A stretch of DNA of 64,000 nucleotides from UBA5072 sp041737175 (GTDB lineage: Bacteria > Bacteroidota > Bacteroidia > Bacteroidales > UBA10428). The stretch's first letter is position 1; every line of letters begins with the position of its first letter. The stretch lies in contig JBGSSF010000034.1 of NCBI GenBank assembly GCA_041737175.1, positions 248,001 through 312,000 of the forward strand, written 5' to 3'. Positions 7,593 to 15,467 of the stretch are shown piece by piece. The position numbers and the translations under genes were made by a program. The notes beneath the pieces were generated by a model. The model had not been told where the DNA came from and searched no databases. It was given only the letters and a program-made list of their open reading frames with translations.

Positions 7593-9461
7593 ATGGAACA
7601 AAGCCCGCTCATAGGACTGGAAAAGAAAGCTTGCACAGGTTGTTACGCCTGCGTAAGAGCATGTCCGGTCAAAGCTATACATATACATACCGACAGTCCC
7701 GTTCCGGAAATCAACATTAACCGTTGCATCGGGTGTGGTGATTGTGTTTTAATGTGCGGCCCCAAAGCCATTACTTATCGTAGCTCGATCATAGAGGCCA
7801 GGACATTGTTTGAATCAGACGGTAATATTGTGGCGCTGGTATCGCCCAGCATCTCTGCTGAGTTTGATGATATTTCGGATTACCGGAAGCTGGTGACCAT
7901 GATTAAGGCACTGGGAGTAAAGTATGTCAATGAAGTTTCCTTTGCCGTAGATCTTTTGGCTTATAAATACCTGAGCCTCCTGAACGATTTTAAAGGAAGA
8001 TACTACATTACTTCCATCGATCCGGTTGTAGTTAACTATATAGAAAAATACCATACTAATCTCATCAACAATATGGCACCCCTGGTTTCGCCTATGATTG
8101 CGATGGCTAAGGTGGTGCGCAAGATCTTCGGGGAAGATATCAGTGTGATCTATATTGGGCCTGAGATTGCGACGAAAGATGAAGCTTTGAAATTTAACGA
8201 CTATGCCAGGGTGGATGTTGTCATCACCTTCGAAGAATTACGTTTGCTGTTCAAGGAGTTTAACATCGATGAGTCGAACCTTGAATATTCCAATGTAGAT
8301 GGTCCCTTAAGTTACAAAGGTACACTTTATCCCTTGCGGAACGGGTTTGCCCAGACGGCAGACATGGACGAGAACCTTCTGACAGCCAGTATGTTCTCAG
8401 TTGAAGGGAATAGGGAAATGATAAAAGCCATATCGGAATTTGAAAATAATATCACAACCATTCAGCGCCATTTGTGTATAAGTTTTGGCAACGGACTCGA
8501 TGGCCCCGGTATGACCAAAAGGGGGAACCGGCTATATAAGGAACACCAGGTCATCAAATACGCCAACAAAAGACTGCAGAATTTCTTCAGGGTTGAATGG
8601 TATGATAACCTGCAAAGCTATATGGAGCTGGACTTTTCACGGACATTCACAGCAGATGATCAAAGACTTCCTGATCCCTCACCGGAAAGAATCAGGGAAA
8701 TTCTTGCTGAATTGGGCAAATCAGAAAATGACTTGACGGGATGTCTGGAATGCGGATATGATAGCTGCATTGAATTTGCAAAAGACGTTGCCAACGGACT
8801 TACAACGCTTGAGATGTGCCTGTCCTATGTACTTAAAAGCAATGCGAAACAAGGAGATTCACTCCGCGATATGAACGAGAAGCTTGCCCAGGCCAGAAAA
8901 GCACTCAAAGAATCTGAAGAAAAAACAGTGCTTGAAAAGGAAAGTGCGCTGCAGGCATCAGAACTCTCCAATGCCATGCTGGAAAAGCTAAGATCCGGTG
9001 TGGTTATTGTAGATAATTTGCTGAAGGTGGTAAAAGCAAATTCAACCTTCACAAGCATTCTGGGCGAGGAGGCTGAAATGATCAATGAGGTTATACCGGG
9101 TCTGGCAGGAGCCGATCTGAACCGGCTTATCCCCAGTAATTTTATCAATCTGTTCTCCTATGTTCTCACCGACAATGAAAGTATTGAAAACAGGGATATC
9201 CAGATCGGGGATAATCTGCTGAATGTTTCCATCTTCCCGATTGTAAAGGGTAAAGTAGCGGGGGGAATTATTCGCGACATGCGTGCACCGGAAGTGCAAC
9301 GCGCGGAGGTAATAAACCGAATCACCGAGGTAATTGACCGGAACCTAGAAATGGTGCAAAAGATCGGATTCCTTTTGGGTGAGGGCGCCACAGATATTGA
9401 ACACATGCTCAATTCCATTATAGAATTCTATAAAGGAGAGAACAAAAAAAAGAAAAGCTGA
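7593..9461 (+). CDS. Hydrogenase-like Fe-S/PAS sensor lacking H-cluster ligands
   Basis: 622 residues. Order: two [4Fe-4S] ferredoxin motifs (C14/17/20/24 and C45/48/51/55); an [FeFe]-hydrogenase large-subunit-like domain (about 75-310); a further Fe-S motif CLECGYDSC (384-392, with C409); a coiled coil (about 418-460); a PAS domain (about 461-560); a helical tail. It resembles the sensory HydS group, but the four cysteines that bind the H-cluster appear replaced: Asp143 in TSIDP, Glu191 in IGPEIATK, and no cysteine pair in the third loop (FGNGLDGP, 298-305). It should therefore bind Fe-S clusters but not catalyse H2 turnover. It sits between a [2Fe-2S] protein and a SpoIIE phosphatase with 6-bp gaps, so a redox-input role is likely. 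The loop alignments were made by eye. Confidence 0.82.
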   Translation: MEQSPLIGLEKKACTGCYACVRACPVKAIHIHTDSPVPEININRCIGCGDCVLMCGPKAITYRSSIIEARTLFESDGNIVALVSPSISAEFDDISDYRKLVTMIKALGVKYVNEVSFAVDLLAYKYLSLLNDFKGRYYITSIDPVVVNYIEKYHTNLINNMAPLVSPMIAMAKVVRKIFGEDISVIYIGPEIATKDEALKFNDYARVDVVITFEELRLLFKEFNIDESNLEYSNVDGPLSYKGTLYPLRNGFAQTADMDENLLTASMFSVEGNREMIKAISEFENNITTIQRHLCISFGNGLDGPGMTKRGNRLYKEHQVIKYANKRLQNFFRVEWYDNLQSYMELDFSRTFTADDQRLPDPSPERIREILAELGKSENDLTGCLECGYDSCIEFAKDVANGLTTLEMCLSYVLKSNAKQGDSLRDMNEKLAQARKALKESEEKTVLEKESALQASELSNAMLEKLRSGVVIVDNLLKVVKANSTFTSILGEEAEMINEVIPGLAGADLNRLIPSNFINLFSYVLTDNESIENRDIQIGDNLLNVSIFPIVKGKVAGGIIRDMRAPEVQRAEVINRITEVIDRNLEMVQKIGFLLGEGATDIEHMLNSIIEFYKGENKKKKS

Positions 9462-9467
9462 GGTATT

Positions 9468-10652
9468 ATGGGTGAGGATTTTTTTGTTGAAGTCGATTAT
9501 CAGCAGAAACCCTATGAAGGTCAGCGTATTTGCGGCGATATTTTTCTTTCCAGCAAGGTGAAAGAAGAAAACCGCATCGTCGTGGTTTTATCCGATGGTA
9601 TGGGGCATGGCATCAAGGCAAGCGTCCTGGCTACCCTTACGGCCACTATGGCATTAAATTTTACCAAGGAGCATAAGGAGCCGGAAAGAACGGCTGAGAT
9701 CATTATGAAAACCTTGCCGGAGTGCAGTGAGCGTAAAATGAACTACTCCACGTTTACAATCATTGATGTTGAGCAAAGCAACAAAGTGACCCTGCTGGAA
9801 TATGAAAATCCGGAATGCATCCTGATTCGTGACCGGAAGATCTTTAAACCCGAACAAAGGAGCATCGTGTTGAGCAGTGAGAACAACTGCGGAAAAAAAA
9901 TCAGGGTATATTCCTTTACCCCGCTGAAAGGAGACCGTATAATTTTTTGCACGGATGGCGTTACCCAGTCGGGATTGGGCACGCCGCGCTTTCCTTTTGG
10001 CTGGGGAGTTGACAACGTCGGCCGTTTTGCCATCGACATGGTCAAGCAGTATCCCCAGATCTCCGCCCGCAACCTGGCGGCGAAAATACTTAATATGGCA
10101 TTCCGGAATGATGGCTTTCAGTCGAAGGACGACACCACCTGTGGTATTATTTATTTCAGGGAGCCTAGGGAATTGCTGATTTGCACAGGTCCCCCTTATA
10201 ACAAAGAGGATGATACTGTTTTGGCTGCGGAAGTAAAGGAATTCAAAGGAAAGAAAATCGTAATGGGTGCTACCACCGGCGATATTGTTTCCCGTGAACT
10301 GAATCTGAAAATCGAAGATGTTTTTAAGTTTGAGGATCCCGATCTGCCCCCCATTAATGTTATGGAAAGCATCGACCTCTTTACCGAGGGCATATTGACC
10401 CTCAATAAGGTCGAAAAGATTCTGAAGGCTTATAATCCCAATACAAAACTCGGAAGAGGACCTGCTGATGAGATTGTCAAGCTCATACTGGAAAGTGATG
10501 CCATAAAAATTATCATTGGCACGCGCATTAACATTGCGCACCAGGATCCGCACCTACCTGTGGAGTTGGAGATCAGACGTACTGTTGTGAACCGGATAGC
10601 GCAGTTGCTGGAAGAAAAGTTATTGAAGAAAGTAGTGGTTAGTTATATATAA
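9468..10652 (+). CDS. SpoIIE/RsbU-type PP2C protein phosphatase
   Basis: 394 residues. Residues 1-235 form a SpoIIE-type serine/threonine phosphatase domain: VVLSDGMGHG near residue 40 carries metal-binding Asp, and a second Asp-containing segment is FCTDGVTQSG. Residues 235-394 are an extra domain I do not recognise, seen with this family next to hydrogenase-like sensors. Family members dephosphorylate STAS-type anti-anti-sigma factors or SiaC-like proteins. No such substrate or its kinase lies next to it; an orphan SiaC-like gene is at 48935. It follows the sensor gene by six bases, so the two are surely co-expressed and probably form a sensor-effector pair. Confidence 0.88.
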   Translation: MGEDFFVEVDYQQKPYEGQRICGDIFLSSKVKEENRIVVVLSDGMGHGIKASVLATLTATMALNFTKEHKEPERTAEIIMKTLPECSERKMNYSTFTIIDVEQSNKVTLLEYENPECILIRDRKIFKPEQRSIVLSSENNCGKKIRVYSFTPLKGDRIIFCTDGVTQSGLGTPRFPFGWGVDNVGRFAIDMVKQYPQISARNLAAKILNMAFRNDGFQSKDDTTCGIIYFREPRELLICTGPPYNKEDDTVLAAEVKEFKGKKIVMGATTGDIVSRELNLKIEDVFKFEDPDLPPINVMESIDLFTEGILTLNKVEKILKAYNPNTKLGRGPADEIVKLILESDAIKIIIGTRINIAHQDPHLPVELEIRRTVVNRIAQLLEEKLLKKVVVSYI

Positions 10653-10659
10653 GGATTCA

Positions 10660-11133
10660 TTATCCCACCTGGTCTTTCTTTTTCAGACTGAGCAGGGTAT
10701 TGCACTTTTCGTAGGCTTCAATGGCAGCAAAATAGCTCAGAAGCTTATTAAAGAAAAACTCATCATTGAATTTGGGATGGCCGAATTCGAATTTTAACTT
10801 GCCCTGAACTGTAAGATCAAATAATTCATCATCATCAAGAATGGATGCCGGGTTTATTTCGGTGGTCTCTTCATCATTCAGTGTAGGGGAATCCTTGTAT
10901 TTTTCCATGAAATTAAGCAGGGCAAGCTGTAAACTTATAAAATCATTGTTTTCGGACAGCAGAGACTTATTGACGGCATAACTTTTTTCGATCATATAAG
11001 TCCGCTCGGCCGATGCAGGTTGCTTAATTATTTCATTGATCTTGGTCTGATTCTTATTAATGATTTCCAGGTTATCCTTTACTCTCTTCTTAAGAAGATC
11101 AATAGTCCGTTGAATCAGCGCTTTCATATTCAT
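10660..11133 (-). CDS. Hypothetical soluble protein, mostly helical
   Basis: 157 residues from the ATG at 11133; an ATG two codons later (11127) and a TTG at 11145 are alternatives, and GGGA just upstream of 11133 is a weak ribosome-binding site. I do not recognise a family. The first 100 residues are charged and helical, rich in Lys, Glu and Asn, with no signal peptide or membrane helix. An acidic linker precedes a segment rich in Phe/Asp and a short Lys-rich end. It is convergent with the SpoIIE phosphatase gene, seven bases apart. Codon use and composition look like its neighbours, and the ORF is intact, so a real gene is likely. Confidence 0.6.
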   Translation of the reverse strand: MNMKALIQRTIDLLKKRVKDNLEIINKNQTKINEIIKQPASAERTYMIEKSYAVNKSLLSENNDFISLQLALLNFMEKYKDSPTLNDEETTEINPASILDDDELFDLTVQGKLKFEFGHPKFNDEFFFNKLLSYFAAIEAYEKCNTLLSLKKKDQVG

Positions 11134-11307
11134 TTTTATTCCCAAGCAAAATTAGAGAATATTTATCTTCCTTTTTTTATTTTTTGATAAAACAGGATAA
11201 GTTGGTTGTGAGACGGCTGCTATTTGGGATTATCGACAGGATGTGCCGAGCGTAAACCTTACCTATTCCAAATTGGCCTGTAAATATTTTATTTTTCCAT
11301 TTTATTT

Positions 11308-11341
11308 TATATTTGTAGGCCCTTAAAACCGGGAAACCGGT
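11308..11341 (+). promoter_or_regulatory. Putative etfBA promoter -7 box and leader hairpin
   Basis: TATATTTG at 11308-11315 is a perfect TAnnTTTG -7 element; the -33 position has only TTTT. Downstream, ACCGG-GAAA-CCGGT at 11328-11341 can form a GNRA-type tetraloop hairpin in the leader. The start codon of etfB is at 11415. The rest of the 11134-11414 gap shows nothing else I can support. Confidence 0.4.
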
Positions 11342-11414
11342 CAATTTATGATGTAACGTACTTTGAATGAGTATGATAATAAGGAATCGAAATTGTTAAT
11401 TAAATCAAACGTAC

Positions 11415-12164
11415 ATGAAAATCCTGGTTTGCATTAGTAATGTTCCCGACACCACCACCAAGGTCAAATTCGTTGATGATAATAAAAAGCTTGATATTAC
11501 CGGTATTCAGTGGGTCATCAATCCCTGGGATGAGCTTTCGCTTACCCGGGCTTTGGAACTGAAAGATGATGCCTCTACAGGTGTCAAGTCGGTAACGGTA
11601 GCCCACGTAGGTCCTGCTGCGTCTGAACCTACAATCCGCAAGGCTCTTGCCATAGGAGCTGATGATGCCATCCGCGTCAATGCTGAACCTGCTGATGCAT
11701 ATTACGTTGCCGCCCAGCTGGCAGAAGTGGTGAAAGCCGAGAGATTTGATATCATTCTTTGTGGTATTGAATCTAGCGATCATAACGGATCCACGGTGGG
11801 GGGCATGTTATCGGAGATACTGGATTATCCTTCGGTTTCTGCCGTATCCCAGGTGAAGATCGAAAATGGACAGGCAGTGATCCACCGGGAAATTGACGGT
11901 GGCAGGGAGATCGTTTCGGTTCCGATTCCATTTGTTGCAGTTGTTCAGAAAGGAATAGCCAAAGAGCCCCGGATTGCAGCCATGCGCGGCATCATGATGG
12001 CCCGTACCAAATCCATTAAGGTCGTTGAGCCTTTCCAGGCAGAATCCTATACTGAAGTAACCGGATTTGAGATGCCCAAACCTCGCGCCACCTGCAGGTT
12101 TGTTGATGCTGAAAATCCGAAACAGCTTATTGATCTGCTTCAGAATGAGGCCAAGGTTATTTAA
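11415..12164 (+). CDS. etfB: Electron transfer flavoprotein, beta subunit
   Basis: 249 residues opening with MKILVCISNVPDTTTKV, the usual EtfB N-terminus; the conserved INPWDE and GIESSD segments line the nucleotide pocket. EtfB pairs with EtfA to hold FAD and a second nucleotide (AMP or FAD). It is the first of five genes, followed by etfA (30 bp), the membrane Fe-S oxidoreductase, the CCG-domain protein and the acyl-CoA dehydrogenase. The set suggests that ETF takes electrons from acyl-CoA oxidation and passes them to the quinone pool. Whether it also bifurcates cannot be decided by eye. Confidence 0.93.
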   Translation: MKILVCISNVPDTTTKVKFVDDNKKLDITGIQWVINPWDELSLTRALELKDDASTGVKSVTVAHVGPAASEPTIRKALAIGADDAIRVNAEPADAYYVAAQLAEVVKAERFDIILCGIESSDHNGSTVGGMLSEILDYPSVSAVSQVKIENGQAVIHREIDGGREIVSVPIPFVAVVQKGIAKEPRIAAMRGIMMARTKSIKVVEPFQAESYTEVTGFEMPKPRATCRFVDAENPKQLIDLLQNEAKVI

Positions 12165-12194
12165 TCATCATCCATCAACTAAACAACAGGAATT

Positions 12195-13166
12195 ATGTCA
12201 GTATTAATATATACAGAAAACTGGGACGGAAAATTTAAAAAATCAACCTTTGAATTGCTGTCCTATGGCTCCCGTGTGGCGGAAATGCTTAACACATCCG
12301 CAACTGCCCTTTCAATAGGGGATGTTGATACCGAAGAATTGCAGAAACTGGGCAAATATGGCGTAAATAAAATTATTAGTGTCCGGGGAAACGGACTTAA
12401 TGTTTTTGATAATCAAGTGTATGCAAGAACCATCACCGATTTCTCGGGCAAGGAAGGGGCAACCGTTGTTGTGCTTTCCAATAATAATTCTGGCAAAGCT
12501 CTGGCCCCCAGACTGGCGGTCAGACTAAAAGCAGGACTGGGCGCCGGAGTCAGCAAGTTGCCGCTCAGTACAACCCCCTTTGTTGTTCATAAGAGAGCTT
12601 ATTCAGGCAATGCTTTTGCGCATCTGACCATCAGGACTGCAATCCGAGTTATTACCCTGGCGCAGAACTCCTTCGAACTCATTGAAAAAGATGCTGGTGC
12701 AACCATTGAAAACGTGACTTTTCAGGTTGATAATTCCCTGGTAAAAACTCAGGTTAAGGAAGTGCAAAAGCAAGCCGGCAAGATCCTATTAACCGACGCA
12801 GATGTTGTTGTATCCGGTGGCCGCGGCATGAAATCACCGGACAACTGGGGCCCGCTTGTTGAACTGGCAGACCTGCTGGGTGCAGCCACTGCGTGCTCGC
12901 GTCCGGTATCAGATGAAGGATGGAGAGGTCATGAAGAACATACGGGACAAACCGGTAAAATTATCGCTCCGAACCTCTATGTGGCCATTGGGATATCAGG
13001 AGCCACACAGCATCTTGCAGGGGTAAGTTCATCCAAGTACATCGTCGCTGTAAATACAGATAAGGACGCGCCTATTTTTGAAGCCGCCCAATACGGTATT
13101 GTGGGTGATGCGCAGAAAGTACTTCCCAGGTTGGTGGAAGCCGTAAAGGAAATGAAAGCCAGGTAA
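12195..13166 (+). CDS. etfA: Electron transfer flavoprotein, alpha subunit
   Basis: 323 residues. The N-terminal half pairs with EtfB; the C-terminal half carries the FAD-binding signature, with SGGRGM from residue 207, GQTGK at 251-255 and AIGISGATQH shortly after. The protein forms the ETF heterodimer with the product of the preceding gene and shuttles electrons between acyl-CoA dehydrogenase and the membrane oxidoreductase encoded next. The following gene starts two bases after the stop, so translation is probably coupled. Confidence 0.94.
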   Translation: MSVLIYTENWDGKFKKSTFELLSYGSRVAEMLNTSATALSIGDVDTEELQKLGKYGVNKIISVRGNGLNVFDNQVYARTITDFSGKEGATVVVLSNNNSGKALAPRLAVRLKAGLGAGVSKLPLSTTPFVVHKRAYSGNAFAHLTIRTAIRVITLAQNSFELIEKDAGATIENVTFQVDNSLVKTQVKEVQKQAGKILLTDADVVVSGGRGMKSPDNWGPLVELADLLGAATACSRPVSDEGWRGHEEHTGQTGKIIAPNLYVAIGISGATQHLAGVSSSKYIVAVNTDKDAPIFEAAQYGIVGDAQKVLPRLVEAVKEMKAR

Positions 13167-13168
13167 GA

Positions 13169-14491
13169 ATGAAACAAATACTTTTTGCAGTAGCGCTTTT
13201 GCTGACGTTGGGGATCTTTGCCTTCACCGTTCACAGAATTATCGGATTTTTCAGCTTTACCAGGAAGACTTTTCCTGTCAAAGATCTCGGCAGGAGATTC
13301 GGAATCATGATGAACGTTGCCTTCGGGCAAAGTAAAATATTCCGCCGGCCGGTGATCGGATTCTTTCATGCCCTGGTTTTCTGGGGTTTTTGTGTTATCC
13401 TGATCGGCAGTATTGAAATGGTGATCGATGGGCTGGCAGGCACAGAGCGAGCTCTTCAGGTGCTTGGAGCTGTTTATGAAGTCATTACCGCTTCTGGTGA
13501 TATTTTTGCCTTATTGGTGGCCATATCCATCATCATCTTCCTGAGCAGGAGGATATTTTTCCGCATCAAAAGGTTTGAGGGCATTGAAATGACCGCTGCT
13601 ACACACACAGATGCCAATGTAGCGCTGACCATGATCCTGTTGCTGATGTTATCACTGCTGGGAATGAATACCTTCTATTTTGAGCGTCAGATGGTTACCG
13701 GTAGCCCGATCCATGGCGCGTTTCCCGTGAGCAGCCTGCTGGCCCCTATAATCTCTGGCCTTACGCCTTCGGCCCTGAATGCATTGCACGAGATCTGCTG
13801 GTGGACGCATATCCTCCTGATTTTCATTTTTGCCAACATGCTGCCGTATTCAAAACATTTTCATGTTTTCCTTTCAGTACCCAATGTATTTCTCTCCAGG
13901 CTCGATCCGCTCGGCAAACTACCCAACATGGACAGCATTACCCGCGAGGTGAAACTGATGCTGTATCCGGATGCTCCTGCCATGGCGGCGGAACCCGTCA
14001 CGGAGGCGCCGGTTGAACGCTTCGGTGTAAAGGACGTGGAAGATGTATCCTGGAAAAATTACTTTGATTCGCTTTCCTGCACGCAGTGCGGCAGGTGCAC
14101 ATCAGTCTGCCCGGCCAACATTACCGGTAAGCGACTGTCTCCCCGCAAGATCATCATGGATGTAAGGGCGCGGATGAAGGAGAAGGGACCGGGCATGGTG
14201 AAAAATGGCCGGGAATATGCGGATCATAAATCCCTGCTGCGTGACTTTATCACCGAGGAGGAATTGTGGGCCTGTACAACCTGTAATGCGTGCGCTCAGG
14301 AATGCCCGATCAACATCAATCATCCCACGCTTATTGTTGATATGCGCAGGTACCTGGTGATGGAAGAAGCATCGGCTCCGGGAGAAATCAAAGCTGTTTT
14401 CAGCAATATTGAAAATAACGGAGCTCCCTGGCAGTTTTCTCCCGAGGATAGGCTATTGTGGGCCAGGGATTTGGAGATTAGAGTGAAGTGA
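13169..14491 (+). CDS. Membrane Fe-S oxidoreductase, EtfD N-terminal half (NarI-like plus two [4Fe-4S])
   Basis: 440 residues. About five to six membrane helices fill residues 1-240, with histidines in FFHALVFW and WWTHILLIF that could bind b-type heme as in NarI. Two [4Fe-4S] motifs follow: C304/307/310/314 and C369/372/375/379. In ETF:(methyl)menaquinone oxidoreductases such as mycobacterial EtfD this module is fused to a CCG-domain half; here the CCG half is the next gene. The likely job is to oxidise reduced ETF and reduce menaquinone. It follows etfA by two bases. The stop codon lies inside an 8-bp tandem repeat. Confidence 0.85.
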   Translation: MKQILFAVALLLTLGIFAFTVHRIIGFFSFTRKTFPVKDLGRRFGIMMNVAFGQSKIFRRPVIGFFHALVFWGFCVILIGSIEMVIDGLAGTERALQVLGAVYEVITASGDIFALLVAISIIIFLSRRIFFRIKRFEGIEMTAATHTDANVALTMILLLMLSLLGMNTFYFERQMVTGSPIHGAFPVSSLLAPIISGLTPSALNALHEICWWTHILLIFIFANMLPYSKHFHVFLSVPNVFLSRLDPLGKLPNMDSITREVKLMLYPDAPAMAAEPVTEAPVERFGVKDVEDVSWKNYFDSLSCTQCGRCTSVCPANITGKRLSPRKIIMDVRARMKEKGPGMVKNGREYADHKSLLRDFITEEELWACTTCNACAQECPININHPTLIVDMRRYLVMEEASAPGEIKAVFSNIENNGAPWQFSPEDRLLWARDLEIRVK

Positions 14492-14527
14492 TTAGGTGAT
14501 TAGGTGATGAAGTGATTAAGTGATGAA
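14488..14527 (+). repeat. 8-bp tandem array, five GTGATKAR units, over a stop codon
   Basis: Units GTGATTAG, GTGATTAG, GTGATGAA, GTGATTAA and GTGATGAA run head to tail. The TGA stop of the upstream gene (14489-14491) is part of the first unit. No function is evident. Confidence 0.85.
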
Positions 14528-14531
14528 GGAA

Positions 14532-14564
14532 ACCCTTCAAGCGGTCCTAAGACCCTTGAAGGGT
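14532..14564. repeat. Inverted repeat ACCCTTCAAG / CTTGAAGGGT
   Basis: Perfect 10-bp arms at 14532-14541 and 14555-14564 with a 13-bp loop. It lies between the two EtfD-like genes. No T-run follows, so it is more likely an RNA stem or a dispersed palindrome than a terminator. Confidence 0.75.
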
Positions 14565-14595
14565 GGTATAACGAAAAAAATGCTATTAAAAACAA

Positions 14596-15390
14596 ATGGA
14601 AACTCTCAAGATTGATTTACCGGTAATGGCTGAAGTATATGCCAGGGGAGAGAAACCTGAGTATCTTTTCTGGGTAGGATGTGCAGGAGCTTTTGATGAC
14701 CGTTATAAAAAAGTAGCCAGGGCTTTTGCCAAAATACTGACTCATCTCCAGGTGAATTATGCCGTTCTCGGCAAAGAAGAATCATGTACAGGAGATCCTG
14801 CCCGGCGTGCAGGTAATGAAATGCTATACCAGATGCAGGCTTTGCAGAATATAGAAACTTTTAAAAAATACGAGGTCAGGAAAATCATTACAATCTGCCC
14901 GCATTGTTATAACATCTTTAAAAATGAATATCCCGATCTGGGAGGCCACTATGAAGTGATCCACTACGTGCAGTTTCTTGATGAGCCGATCAGGAACGGG
15001 AAATTAAAACCCAACAAGGCTCTTTGCAAAGAAACCAGAATTACATATCATGATCCCTGTTACCTGGGAAGGGCAAATGACATATACAGTGAACCCCGTG
15101 CCATTCTGGAATCATTAACAGAAAATCTCGTTGAAATGAAACGCCACAAAAGCTTTGCCCTTTGCTGCGGAGCCGGCGGAGCGCAGATGTTTAAGGAAGC
15201 CGAAAAGGGGAACAAGGAAGTTTTCATGGAACGCACGGAAGATGCCCTTGAGACAGGCGCATCAGTGATAGCGACAGCCTGTCCGTTTTGTATGACCATG
15301 ATGACTGACGGATTGAAATACAAAAATAAGGAAGAACAAATCAGGAATTATGATATTGTTGAATTGATAGCCATGGATTTGGATTTGTAA
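14596..15390 (+). CDS. CCG-domain Fe-S oxidoreductase, EtfD C-terminal half (HdrB-like)
   Basis: 264 residues with two cysteine-rich CCG-type domains. The first has VGCAGAFDD, the altered motif ESCTGDPARR and CPHC; the second has HDPCYLGR, ALCCGAGG and CPFC. In HdrB these motifs bind unusual [4Fe-4S] clusters; in EtfD-type proteins the first motif is altered in the same way as here. It probably joins the membrane protein encoded upstream to complete an ETF:quinone oxidoreductase. A 104-bp gap with repeats separates the two genes. It has its own ATG and a complete N-terminus, so the arrangement is a split, not a frameshift. Confidence 0.85.
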   Translation: METLKIDLPVMAEVYARGEKPEYLFWVGCAGAFDDRYKKVARAFAKILTHLQVNYAVLGKEESCTGDPARRAGNEMLYQMQALQNIETFKKYEVRKIITICPHCYNIFKNEYPDLGGHYEVIHYVQFLDEPIRNGKLKPNKALCKETRITYHDPCYLGRANDIYSEPRAILESLTENLVEMKRHKSFALCCGAGGAQMFKEAEKGNKEVFMERTEDALETGASVIATACPFCMTMMTDGLKYKNKEEQIRNYDIVELIAMDLDL

Positions 15391-15397
15391 TATTTTG

Positions 15398-15424
15398 TAG
15401 AGACGGGCTTCAAACCCGTCTCTA
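15398..15424. repeat. Palindrome TAGAGACGGG / CCCGTCTCTA
   Basis: Arms at 15398-15407 and 15415-15424, perfect over 10 bp, loop of 7. It begins seven bases after a stop codon. A degenerate partial copy (CCCGTGTCTA) follows at about 15435. Same outer arms as the elements at 39208 and 57887. Confidence 0.8.
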
Positions 15425-15467
15425 TGCCTGTTAACCCGTGTCTATGCATGTTAATTATTAACCCAAT

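Noticed and set aside
7593..9461. An active [FeFe]-hydrogenase
   Set aside because: The cysteines of all three H-cluster loops are replaced; only the Fe-S ferredoxin motifs remain.
9654..10553. 299-residue open frame on the minus strand, opposite the SpoIIE phosphatase
   Set aside because: It is a mirror frame of a well-supported gene, has no recognisable domain, and its residue mix is that of a shadow frame.
13169..15390. A single EtfD gene broken by a frameshift
   Set aside because: The two parts are separated by a 104-bp repeat-rich gap, each has its own start and complete domain ends, and no frame change rejoins them.
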